A stretch of 9,237 nucleotides of DNA from Roseomonas sp. (GTDB lineage Bacteria; Pseudomonadota; Alphaproteobacteria; Acetobacterales; Acetobacteraceae). Below the pieces are notes generated by a model, which worked only from the letters and a program-made list of their open reading frames with translations, ran no database searches and had not been told where the DNA came from. Positions 1-6,663 of this stretch are shown in pieces (the first letter of the stretch is position 1; each line of letters starts with the position of its first letter). Both the position numbers and the translations under genes were made by a program. Where the stretch lies: assembly GCA_020249415.1 (NCBI GenBank), contig JADCFR010000250.1:1-9237 (forward strand). Reading direction: 5' to 3'.

Positions 1-1103
1 CGGAAATCGCGGAGGCGGGCGGCACACGCCTGGCCACACGCCGGCGCCTGGCCGCTGCCGCCTATGCGCGCACCGCGGCCTATGACGCGGCAATTTCCGG
101 CTGGTTCGCCGGGCAGGAAGGGCAGGAATTTCCGGCGCGCCTCAGCTTCTCCGGCACGCTGCGTCAGACTTTGCGCTACGGCGAAAACCCGCATCAATCG
201 GCGGCCTTCTATCTGGATGGCAGCGCGCGCCCCGGCATTGCCACTGCGCGGCAGATTCAGGGGAAGGAGCTTTCCTATAACAATTTGAACGATACCGACG
301 CGGCCTTTGAAGCACTCGCCGAATTTGGCGATCCAGCAATTGTGATTGTGAAACACGCCAATCCTTGCGGCGTGGCGGTGGCAGGTGACTTGGCGCAGGC
401 CTGGGATCACGCGCTGCTATGCGACCCGGTTTCGGCTTTCGGCGGCATTGTCGCGGCCAATCGCAAACTGGATGCGGCGGCGGCGGAACGCATCACCGCG
501 ATTTTCACCGAAGTGGTCATTGCGCCTGATGCGGATGAAGCGGCGCGCGCGGTGTTTGCCAAGAAGAAGAACCTGCGCCTGCTGCTGACCGGTGGCCTGC
601 CCGATCCGGCCGCGCCGGGGATGGTATTCCGGTCGGTGGCCGGCGGCTTTCTGGCGCAATCGCGCGATGCAGGGCGCGTCAGTGAAGCCACGCTGAAATG
701 CGTGACGAAGCGGGCGCCGACCGCTGCTGAAATGGCCGATCTGCTGTTTGCCTTCCGTGTCTGCAAGCATGTGAAATCCAATGCCATTGTCTATGCCAAG
801 GGCTTGGCCACGGTCGGCATTGGCGCGGGGCAGATGAACCGTGCGGAAAGCAGCCGCATCGCCGCCTGGAAAAGCGAAGCCGCAGCCAAGGCAGCGGGCT
901 TGCCTGAGCCTTTGGCCAAAGGCTCTGTTGTGGCATCGGATGCGTTTTTTCCCTTTGCCGATGGGCTGGAAATCGCGGCATCCGCCGGCGCGACCGCCAT
1001 CATTCAGCCGGGTGGTTCGATCCGGGATAATGAGGTGATTGAGGCCGCGGATAAGGCCGGGCTTGCCATGGTATTCACCGGCATGCGGCATTTCCGGCAT
1101 TGA
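1..1103 (+). CDS. purH: Bifunctional AICAR formyltransferase / IMP cyclohydrolase PurH (5' end missing)
   Basis: Catalyses the last two steps of de novo purine synthesis in the cytoplasm: formyl transfer from 10-formyl-THF to AICAR, then ring closure to IMP. The reading frame is open from base 3, with no start codon in view. About 366 residues are visible of a family length near 525, so roughly the first 150 (most of the N-terminal cyclohydrolase domain) lie to the left. The visible part opens with the end of that domain ([16 protein letters not shown]). The AICAR transformylase domain follows, with RYGENPHQ near base 174, the catalytic Lys-His pair in [10 protein letters not shown] at 348-377, [21 protein letters not shown], and the C-terminal [10 protein letters not shown] and TGMRHFRH blocks that usually end the family. 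It stops with TGA at 1101-1103. rmuC starts nine bases later, suggesting co-transcription. The identification is very secure; the catalytic residues are recalled from family knowledge. Confidence 0.97.
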   Translation, partial: EIAEAGGTRLATRRRLAAAAYARTAAYDAAISGWFAGQEGQEFPARLSFSGTLRQTLRYGENPHQSAAFYLDGSARPGIATARQIQGKELSYNNLNDTDAAFEALAEFGDPAIVIVKHANPCGVAVAGDLAQAWDHALLCDPVSAFGGIVAANRKLDAAAAERITAIFTEVVIAPDADEAARAVFAKKKNLRLLLTGGLPDPAAPGMVFRSVAGGFLAQSRDAGRVSEATLKCVTKRAPTAAEMADLLFAFRVCKHVKSNAIVYAKGLATVGIGAGQMNRAESSRIAAWKSEAAAKAAGLPEPLAKGSVVASDAFFPFADGLEIAASAGATAIIQPGGSIRDNEVIEAADKAGLAMVFTGMRHFRH

Positions 1104-1112
1104 GCAACCTGC

Positions 1113-2543
1113 ATGGCGCTTGAAACCATTCTTCTGCTGATCGGGCTTGGTGTGGTGGTGGCGCTGCTGCTGGCGCTGCTTTTGCGCAAGCCCGCGCCTG
1201 ATCCCGCCATTGCCATGCTACAGGCCGCGCAGGAACGACAGGGCGAGAGACTGGCGGCACTGAATGGTGATGTGAAGGCCGCTCTTTCCGCCAGCGAAGT
1301 GACGCTGGGGCGGGAAATGTCGGCGCTGACCACGAAGCTGATGGAAGTGCAAGGCGCCACCGCGCAGGCGCAGCAACAGGGCGTCTTGGAAGCGCGCGAA
1401 AGCGCCGCCAAGCTGCGCCAGGAAAACGCCGATGCCGCCGCACGCGTGCAGGTGATGGTGGAGCAAGTGCGCGGCGCGCTGGCCGAATCTCAGGCCGCCA
1501 TGAAAAATGCTATCGCCGCAGAAATGGTAGCAGCGCGCGATATGATTGACCGCAAGGGCAATGAAAGCCGGGCGGAGCTTGAAGCCAAGCTCAAGGAAAT
1601 GCGCGAAGCCAATGACAAGCGGCTTGCGGAAATTCAGGCCAGCGTGAATGAGCAATTGGGGGCGGCGGTTGAGAAGCAAATGAGCGAAAGCTTCACCCGC
1701 GTGATTGATCAGTTCAACGCCATTCAGGCCATGATGGGCAATGTGCAATCTGTCGCGAGCCAGGTTGGCGATCTGAAGCGGCTATTTTCCAACGTCAAAA
1801 CGCGCGGTGGCTGGGGCGAGGCGCAGGTCAAGGCGCTGCTTGATGATTTCCTGCCGCAAGGTTCATACGAGACAAACGTAAAACTGCGCGACGGCAGCAA
1901 TGACACGGTGGAATTCGCCATTCTGATGCCGGTTGGTCAGGAAGCGCCGGTGCGCCTGCCAGTGGATGCGAAATTCCCGGTGGAGGATTATGAACGCCTG
2001 CTGCAAGCCCATGATGCTGGTGAGACGGAGGCCGAGGCCCAGGCACGCAAGGGATTGGAAGCGCGCATCCGTGGTGAGGCGTTGAAGATTCGCGACAAAT
2101 ACATCAACCCGCCCGCCACCACTGAATTCGCGGTGATGTATCTGCCGACCGAGGGACTTTATGCGGAAGTCGCGCGCATTCCGGGCTTGATTGATGATGT
2201 CGGGCGCAATGCGCGGGTGTTTATTGCGGGGCCTTCATTACTGCCAGCCATGCTGCGCACCATCCAGCTTGGGCATGTCACGCTTGCCCTATCGAAAAAT
2301 GCTGAAAGCGTGCGCGAATTGCTTTCCGCCACCAAGGCGGAAATGGCGAAGATGGATGGCGTTTTGGAAAAACTCGGCAAGCAGGTGACGACAGTCGGCA
2401 ATTCGATTGGCGAGGCCCGCACCCGCACACGCAGCATTGCGCGCAAGCTGAAGGATGTTGAAGCGATGCCGGCCGATCAGGCCGCAAGCCTGCTTGGTGT
2501 GGAAGGCGTATTGCCCAACGATGAGGATGATCCGCCGACATGA
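1113..2543 (+). CDS. rmuC: DNA recombination protein RmuC homologue
   Basis: RmuC family protein of 476 residues. In E. coli rmuC limits inversion at short inverted repeats, and the family has a predicted nuclease-like fold; its biochemical activity is poorly defined. One N-terminal hydrophobic segment (about residues 4-25, rich in Leu/Val) should anchor it in the inner membrane. A long Ala/Glu/Lys/Gln-rich coiled-coil region runs to about residue 200. The conserved RmuC domain follows, with RGGWGEAQVKALL from R231 (the family's RGxWGE block), the VDAKFPVEDY motif at 284-293 (Asp285, Lys287), and later the MYLPTEGLYAEV and FIAGPSLLPAML segments. The ATG at 1113 is chosen because it precedes the membrane segment directly. 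No strong Shine-Dalgarno is visible, so it may depend on translation from purH nine bases upstream. Its stop overlaps the start of the next gene (ATGA). The tail after about residue 440 is acidic and probably disordered. Confidence 0.95.
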   Translation: MALETILLLIGLGVVVALLLALLLRKPAPDPAIAMLQAAQERQGERLAALNGDVKAALSASEVTLGREMSALTTKLMEVQGATAQAQQQGVLEARESAAKLRQENADAAARVQVMVEQVRGALAESQAAMKNAIAAEMVAARDMIDRKGNESRAELEAKLKEMREANDKRLAEIQASVNEQLGAAVEKQMSESFTRVIDQFNAIQAMMGNVQSVASQVGDLKRLFSNVKTRGGWGEAQVKALLDDFLPQGSYETNVKLRDGSNDTVEFAILMPVGQEAPVRLPVDAKFPVEDYERLLQAHDAGETEAEAQARKGLEARIRGEALKIRDKYINPPATTEFAVMYLPTEGLYAEVARIPGLIDDVGRNARVFIAGPSLLPAMLRTIQLGHVTLALSKNAESVRELLSATKAEMAKMDGVLEKLGKQVTTVGNSIGEARTRTRSIARKLKDVEAMPADQAASLLGVEGVLPNDEDDPPT

Positions 2544-3787
2544 CCGCGCTGCAAGCGCAATCCGGCTTTGGCCTACTGGCGCTTTGCCTTTTGGCCTGGG
2601 CTTTGGGTGGGTTCCGACGCGGTGTCTCGGCGCGCGTGGTGGTAATGGGGCTCGCCTTGCAAATCGCCCTTGGCGCAGCGTTGCTGCATATCGCGCCGCT
2701 GCGCGCAGGCTTTGGCTATTTGGGGGATGCCGTGAATGCACTGGCGGTGGCAACCCAGGCCGGCTCATCACTGGTCTTTGGCTATCTCGGTGGTGGCGCC
2801 CTGCCGTTTCAGGAACTGCGCCCCGGTGCTTCCTTCATTCTATTTTTCCAGGCCCTGCCGTTGATTCTGGTGGTGGGTGCGCTTTCCGCGCTGTTCTATC
2901 ATTGGGGCATCCTGCCCGCGATTGTGCGCGTGATGGCAGCAGCGCTCCGCCGGCTGTTCGGCATTGGTGGCGCAGCCGGTTTTGGTGTCGCAGCGAATGT
3001 TTTTGTCGGCATGGTGGAAGCGCCGCTCATGATCCGCGCATGGTTGGCGCGCATGACGCGGGCCGAGCTTTTCGTGGTGATGACCGCAGGGCTTGCCACC
3101 ATCAGCGGCAATACGCTGGTGGTTTATGCGCTGATGATCGCGCCCGTGGTGCCGGATGCGGCGGGTCAATTACTGACCGCAAGCCTGATTTCCGCCCCCG
3201 CCGCGATCCTTGCCGCGCTTTTGATGCTGCCGGCGGATAGCACCGGCACCTTGCCAGACCACGATACAGGCGAACCGGCAAAACTCTACGATAGCAGCAT
3301 GGATGCGCTGGTGCGTGGCACGCAGGATGGGCTTTCGCTGCTGCTTGGCATCATGGCGTCACTGATTGTTTTCGTGGCCCTAGTCGCCTTGGTGAATATG
3401 GCGCTGGAACCCGCAACCGGCTTCACACTGCAACGCCTGCTTGGCCTGCTGCTTTGGCCAGTGGCCTGGGCCATGGGGGTGCCGGCGGCGGAGGCAGCCA
3501 CCGTCGCGTCTTCGCTTGGCGTGAAGATCGTGGTGAATGAATTCGTGTCATACCTGGAACTCGCGCAATCTGGCGGTGCGGGGTTTTCGGAACGCTCCCG
3601 CCTGATTCTGACCTATGCGCTCTGCGGCTTCACCAATTTCGGATCGGTCGGGATCATGGTGGCGGGCATGGCCGGCATGTGCCCGGAACGGCGCGCGGAT
3701 ATCCTGCGCCTGGGACTGCCATCGCTGGTTTCGGCTTCCATTGCCTGCTGCATGACCGGCGCCGTGGTCGGACTGCTGACACCCTAA
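2540..3787 (+). CDS. Concentrative nucleoside transporter, CNT/NupC family
   Basis: Predicted inner-membrane, cation-coupled nucleoside importer of 415 residues, the usual length for bacterial CNTs, with many hydrophobic helices. The order matches the family: an N-terminal helical part, a gate-like segment (GSSLVFGYLGG), the first hairpin loop with GMVEAP at 157-162, a middle part (TAGLATISGNTLVVYALM), and a C-terminal transport domain. The latter carries the family signature GxKx3NEFVxY at 327-338 (here GVKIVVNEFVSY, Ser where Ala is usual) and CGFTNFGSVGI with N366 and S369. By recall of the Vibrio cholerae CNT structure, E334, N366 and S369 correspond to ribose-contacting residues and are kept. 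The hairpin-1 Gln-Thr-Glu is Met158-Val159-Glu160, which may alter base recognition. The start ATG overlaps the rmuC stop by 4 bp, indicating translational coupling and one purH-rmuC-CNT transcript. The family is secure; exact substrate and coupling ion are not assigned. Confidence 0.92.
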   Translation: MTALQAQSGFGLLALCLLAWALGGFRRGVSARVVVMGLALQIALGAALLHIAPLRAGFGYLGDAVNALAVATQAGSSLVFGYLGGGALPFQELRPGASFILFFQALPLILVVGALSALFYHWGILPAIVRVMAAALRRLFGIGGAAGFGVAANVFVGMVEAPLMIRAWLARMTRAELFVVMTAGLATISGNTLVVYALMIAPVVPDAAGQLLTASLISAPAAILAALLMLPADSTGTLPDHDTGEPAKLYDSSMDALVRGTQDGLSLLLGIMASLIVFVALVALVNMALEPATGFTLQRLLGLLLWPVAWAMGVPAAEAATVASSLGVKIVVNEFVSYLELAQSGGAGFSERSRLILTYALCGFTNFGSVGIMVAGMAGMCPERRADILRLGLPSLVSASIACCMTGAVVGLLTP

Positions 3788-3832
3788 AATTAGCTTCTAG
3801 CCCTGCGGGGCATAACGCGGCAGGATAACCGC

Positions 3833-3839
3833 GAAGGAG
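3833..3839 (+). promoter_or_regulatory. Ribosome binding site of the class III aminotransferase
   Basis: GAAGGAG lies 8 bases before the ATG at 3848 and matches the anti-Shine-Dalgarno sequence well. It is the only strong site in the window; the other genes use overlapping or near-overlapping starts. It fixes the aminotransferase start and suggests this gene is translated independently of the three genes upstream. Confidence 0.75.
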
Positions 3840-3847
3840 CCCGCGCC

Positions 3848-5188
3848 ATGTCCCATATCGTCCATCGCAACCTGTTGAAGGACCCGCCCATTGCCGTTTC
3901 CGGCCAGGGGATTTGGCTGCGCGATTCCACCGGGCATGATGTGATTGATGGCTCAGGCGGTGCGGCGGTGGCCTGCTTGGGGCACGGCCATCCGCATGTG
4001 GTTTCCGCCATGAAGGCGCAGATTGATCGCCTGTGTTACGCGCATACCGCGCTGTTCAGTGCGGGCAGCGCGGAAAAGCTGGCCGAGGTGCTGGTCGGCC
4101 ATAAGCCGGGCGGGCTGACGCATGCCTATTTTGTTTCCTCAGGCAGTGAGGGGATGGAAGCCGCACTCAAAATCGCGCGGCAGTATTTTCTGGAAGCGGG
4201 CGAACCTCAGCGCACGCGCTTCATCGCGCGGCGGCAATCCTATCATGGCAATACGCTCGGCGCGCTGGCAGCGAGTGGCAATATCGCGCGGCGCACGCCC
4301 TATGCGCCGATCCTGTCTGACGCTTTCAGCCATGTCTCGCCATGTTATGCTTATCGCGATCGGCGCGATGATGAGAGCGATGCCGATTACGTCACGCGCC
4401 TGGCGGCAGAGCTCGAGGCAGAATTCCAGCGCCTTGGCCCGCGCAATGTGATTGCCTTTTGCGCGGAAACCGTGGTGGGTGCCACGCTTGGTTGCGCCAC
4501 TGCGCTGCCCGGTTATTTCCAGGCCATGCGCGCGGTCTGTGACCGCCATGGCGCGCTATTGATTTTGGACGAAGTGATGTCCGGCATGGGCCGCACCGGC
4601 ACCTTGCATGCCTGGGAACAGGAAGGCGTTTCACCGGATATTCAGGTGATCGCGAAGGGTCTAGGCGGCGGCTATCAGCCGATTGGCGGCATTCTGGTGC
4701 ATGGCCGCGTGGTGGAAACCTTGAAGCGCGGCACCGGAACTTTCAAGCATGGCCATACCTATCAGGCGCATCCCGTGGCCTGTGCCGCGGCGCTTGCAGT
4801 GCAGGAAGTGATTGCGGAAGAAAACCTGCTCGCCAATGTCTGCACCACCGGCGCGCTTTTGGAACGTGGCTTGATGGAGTGCCTGGGTAATCATCGCCAT
4901 GTTGGTGATATTCGTGGCCGCGGTCTGTTCTGGGCCGTGGAATTCGTCCAGGACCGCGCGAGCAAAGCCACTTTCGATCCCGCGCTTGGCGTCAATGAAC
5001 GCATCAAGCACGCCGCCTTCGCGCATGGCTTGGCGTGCTATCCCATGGGCGGCACGATTGATGGCAAGCATGGCGATCACGTGATCCTCTCACCGCCCTA
5101 TATCGTGAATGCGCGGGATGTGGAGATGATCGTGGAACGCTTTGGCGCGGCGGTGGATGAGGTTTTTGCGAGCCTACCTAAAGGCTGA
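3848..5188 (+). CDS. Class III PLP-dependent aminotransferase (aspartate aminotransferase family)
   Basis: Cytoplasmic fold-type I, class III transaminase of 446 residues, a full family length. These enzymes move an amino group, often from an omega-amino acid, amine or diamine, to pyruvate or 2-oxoglutarate. Visible motifs are SSGSEG at 97-102 (cofactor phosphate binding), SYHGNTLGA with Tyr132-His133-Gly134 (ring stacking), LILDEVMSGMGRTG with Asp241 (pairs with the pyridine nitrogen), VIAKGLGGGYQPIGG with Lys270 (forms the Schiff base), and GHTYQAHP with Thr304. The C-terminal small domain holds RGRGLFWAVEF and ILSPPYIV. All key residues are present, so it should be active. The start follows a strong ribosome site 8 bases upstream. 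It comes 60 bp after the nucleoside transporter and ends in an 11-bp tail-to-tail overlap with livF. The exact substrate cannot be told: this subgroup includes beta-alanine, taurine and polyamine transaminases and many annotated only by family. A link to the neighbouring amino acid importer is speculation. Confidence 0.93.
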   Translation: MSHIVHRNLLKDPPIAVSGQGIWLRDSTGHDVIDGSGGAAVACLGHGHPHVVSAMKAQIDRLCYAHTALFSAGSAEKLAEVLVGHKPGGLTHAYFVSSGSEGMEAALKIARQYFLEAGEPQRTRFIARRQSYHGNTLGALAASGNIARRTPYAPILSDAFSHVSPCYAYRDRRDDESDADYVTRLAAELEAEFQRLGPRNVIAFCAETVVGATLGCATALPGYFQAMRAVCDRHGALLILDEVMSGMGRTGTLHAWEQEGVSPDIQVIAKGLGGGYQPIGGILVHGRVVETLKRGTGTFKHGHTYQAHPVACAAALAVQEVIAEENLLANVCTTGALLERGLMECLGNHRHVGDIRGRGLFWAVEFVQDRASKATFDPALGVNERIKHAAFAHGLACYPMGGTIDGKHGDHVILSPPYIVNARDVEMIVERFGAAVDEVFASLPKG

Positions 5189-5888
5189 GGTGTTGCGCGC
5201 GCAGCGCTGGGTCAGCATCCAGCGCTGCCATGCTGCCATCATAGCGGATCTCGCCCCGTTCAATGACATAGGCGCGATCCGCCACCGCCGCGGCGAAATC
5301 GAAATTCTGTTCTGACAGCAGCACGGCGATACCTTCGCGCTTCATGCGCAGCACGGCATCGGCCATCAATTCCAGAATGACGGGGGCCAAGCCTTCTGAG
5401 GGTTCATCCAGCAGCACGGCAGCGGGATTGCCCATCAACGTGCGCGCAATCGCCAGCATTTGCTGTTCCCCGCCGGACATGGCGGCGGCGCGGCGATGGC
5501 GCATGGAGGCAAGGTTCGGAAAAACCTCAAACAACCGCTCCGGCGTCCAGGCATCGCGCCCTTCTGCCAGGCGGCGGCCGACTTCCAGATTCTCGGCCAC
5601 CGTCAGATCGGTGAAAATACGCCGATCCTCCGGCACATAACCCAAGCCAAGCCGCGCAATGCGAAACGGTGGCAGCCCCGCGATATCGCGCCCCGCGAAA
5701 CGCACGCGTCCCGCGCGCGGTGGTATCAGGCCCATGATTGCTTTCAGCGTGGTGGATTTGCCCGCGCCATTGCGGCCCATCAGTGCCGCGACCTCACCGC
5801 GCGCAAGCTTGAGCGAAACGCCAAAAAGAATCTCCGCCGGGCCATAGCCAGCGCGCAAGCCTTCTGCTTCCAGCATCGCCTCAGCCAT
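5178..5888 (-). CDS. livF: Branched-chain amino acid type ABC transporter ATP-binding protein LivF
   Basis: One of the two ATPases of the HAAT (Liv) importer; it sits on the cytoplasmic face of the permease. The 236-residue product matches the usual LivF length. The motifs are complete: Walker A GRNGAGKST at 38-46, VPEDRRIFTDLTVAENL from V85 (a LivF hallmark), signature MSGGEQQMLAIAR at 137-149, and Walker B AVLLDEPSEGLAP with Asp161-Glu162. At the switch position there is Gln194 (SEQN) instead of His, which is typical of LivF and not a defect. ATG at 5888 is preferred: it overlaps the livG stop by 8 bp and carries the MAEAMLEAEGL lead. An ATG four codons later (5876) is possible. The frame is open further upstream, but that part is an out-of-frame shadow of livG. 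It is the last gene of the operon, and its 3' end runs into the convergent aminotransferase by 11 bp. Confidence 0.95.
   Translation of the reverse strand: MAEAMLEAEGLRAGYGPAEILFGVSLKLARGEVAALMGRNGAGKSTTLKAIMGLIPPRAGRVRFAGRDIAGLPPFRIARLGLGYVPEDRRIFTDLTVAENLEVGRRLAEGRDAWTPERLFEVFPNLASMRHRRAAAMSGGEQQMLAIARTLMGNPAAVLLDEPSEGLAPVILELMADAVLRMKREGIAVLLSEQNFDFAAAVADRAYVIERGEIRYDGSMAALDADPALRAQHLSL
5201..5228. repeat. Perfect 10-bp inverted repeat at the convergent gene ends
   Basis: GCAGCGCTGG (5201-5210) and its exact reverse complement CCAGCGCTGC (5219-5228) flank an 8-base loop. Each arm contains the 8-bp palindrome CAGCGCTG, so the unit is also a direct repeat. It lies within the last codons of livF (around the ALDADPALRAQ tail), 13 bases past the aminotransferase stop. 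RNA from either strand could fold into a strong GC-rich hairpin. No T-run follows on either strand, so it is not a classic intrinsic terminator. It could slow polymerase, protect 3' ends or be a chance result of Ala/Leu codon use. Confidence 0.5.
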
Positions 5889-6663
5889 GCGCTGCTGCCC
5901 TGGCACGCAAGGCCGCGCGCAGGCCGGAAGTGCCGAGGTAAACGCGCTGCACTTCCGGATTGGCGCGCACTTCTTCCGGGCTACCGGCGGCGATGATCTC
6001 ACCGCGTACCAGCACCAGGATGCGATCCGCATGGGCGAAAACCGCATCCATGTCATGTTCGGTGAACAGCACGCCAATGCGCGACTGCCGCGCAATGCCC
6101 GCCACCAGGCGCATCAGCGCGGCGCGTTCAGCCGGTGCCATGCCGGCGGTGGGTTCATCCATCAGCAGCAGGCGCGGCGCGCCGGCAAGCGCAATCGCCA
6201 ATTCCACGCGCTTCACATCGCCATAAGCCAGCGCGCCCATGGGCCGTTCTGCCTGTTCCGCCATGCCAAGCTGATCGAGCAAGGCGAGCGCTTCCGCCCG
6301 ATACAGCGCACCGGCCCGAGAAATCACATCGCGCGTCCGCCCGGCATGGGCAATCAGCGCCATTTGCAGATTTTCCCGCACTGACATGGAAAGAAAGGTC
6401 TGCGCCACCTGAAAGCTGCGCCCGACGCCCAGGCGGCAAATGGCGCGCGGTGGCAGGCCGGTGATGTCCTGCCCCGCCAGCAGCACGCGCCCACTATCGG
6501 GGCGCGATTGCCCGCCCACCATATTGAAGCTGGTGGATTTGCCCGCGCCATTCGGGCCGATCATGGCGAGCATCTCACCTGCTGCCAGGGCAAAACTCAC
6601 ATTCCGCGCCGCCACCACACCGCCGAAATTCTTGTTGAGATTCTCGACAACCAGCAGCGTCAT
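5881..6663 (-). CDS. livG: Branched-chain amino acid type ABC transporter ATP-binding protein LivG
   Basis: Second ATPase of the Liv-type importer, 260 residues, a normal LivG length. Walker A is GPNGAGKST at 36-44, followed by the Q-loop at Gln85 in GRSFQVAQTF. The signature has the LivG form, ALAYGDVKRVELA at 144-156, with Tyr-Gly in place of Ser-Gly-Gly. Walker B is LLLMDEPTAGMAP with Asp169-Glu170, and the switch His203 lies in FTEHDMD. The long insertion between Q-loop and signature (about residues 100-140) is the LivG trait that separates it from LivF. The start ATG at 6663 overlaps the fused permease stop by ATGA. The frame is open upstream, but those residues shadow the permease gene. 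Its stop overlaps the livF start by 8 bp. LivG and LivF should form the ATPase heterodimer under the fused permease. Confidence 0.95.
   Translation of the reverse strand: MTLLVVENLNKNFGGVVAARNVSFALAAGEMLAMIGPNGAGKSTSFNMVGGQSRPDSGRVLLAGQDITGLPPRAICRLGVGRSFQVAQTFLSMSVRENLQMALIAHAGRTRDVISRAGALYRAEALALLDQLGMAEQAERPMGALAYGDVKRVELAIALAGAPRLLLMDEPTAGMAPAERAALMRLVAGIARQSRIGVLFTEHDMDAVFAHADRILVLVRGEIIAAGSPEEVRANPEVQRVYLGTSGLRAALRARAAAHG

Noticed and set aside
417..1100. Long open frames on the strand opposite purH and rmuC (up to 227 codons)
   Set aside because: Common shadows of GC-rich genes; their translations are Arg/Pro/Ala-rich without recognisable domains, and the opposite strand carries clear conserved proteins.
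2455..3240. A 261-codon plus-strand frame overlapping rmuC and the nucleoside transporter
   Set aside because: It is out of frame with two well-supported genes, rich in Arg/Gly/Cys/Trp, and resembles no family.
3776..3803. CTGACA (3776-3781) resembling a -35 box ahead of the aminotransferase
   Set aside because: No credible -10 box follows at 16-18 bases (TAGCCC or AGCCCT), so a promoter cannot be supported by eye.
3802..3824. CCTGC and GCAGG in the 60-bp gap as a possible terminator after the nucleoside transporter
   Set aside because: The stem is only 5 bp with a 13-base loop and no T-run follows.
5171..5186. AGCCT-ACCTAA-AGGCT hairpin at the overlap of the aminotransferase and livF ends
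   Set aside because: A 5-bp stem in coding sequence; no T-run follows it on either strand (the T-run at 5163-5167 is on the wrong side), so it is not a terminator.
5767..5775. Walker A Gly-Arg-Asn and Gln at the switch position of LivF, and YGD instead of SGG in LivG, as possible inactivating changes
   Set aside because: These are regular family traits of LivF and LivG, not damage.
5889..6095. Longer open frame upstream of livF that would add 69 residues
   Set aside because: The extra residues shadow livG, show no ABC homology, and the MAEAMLEAEGL start gives the normal LivF length.
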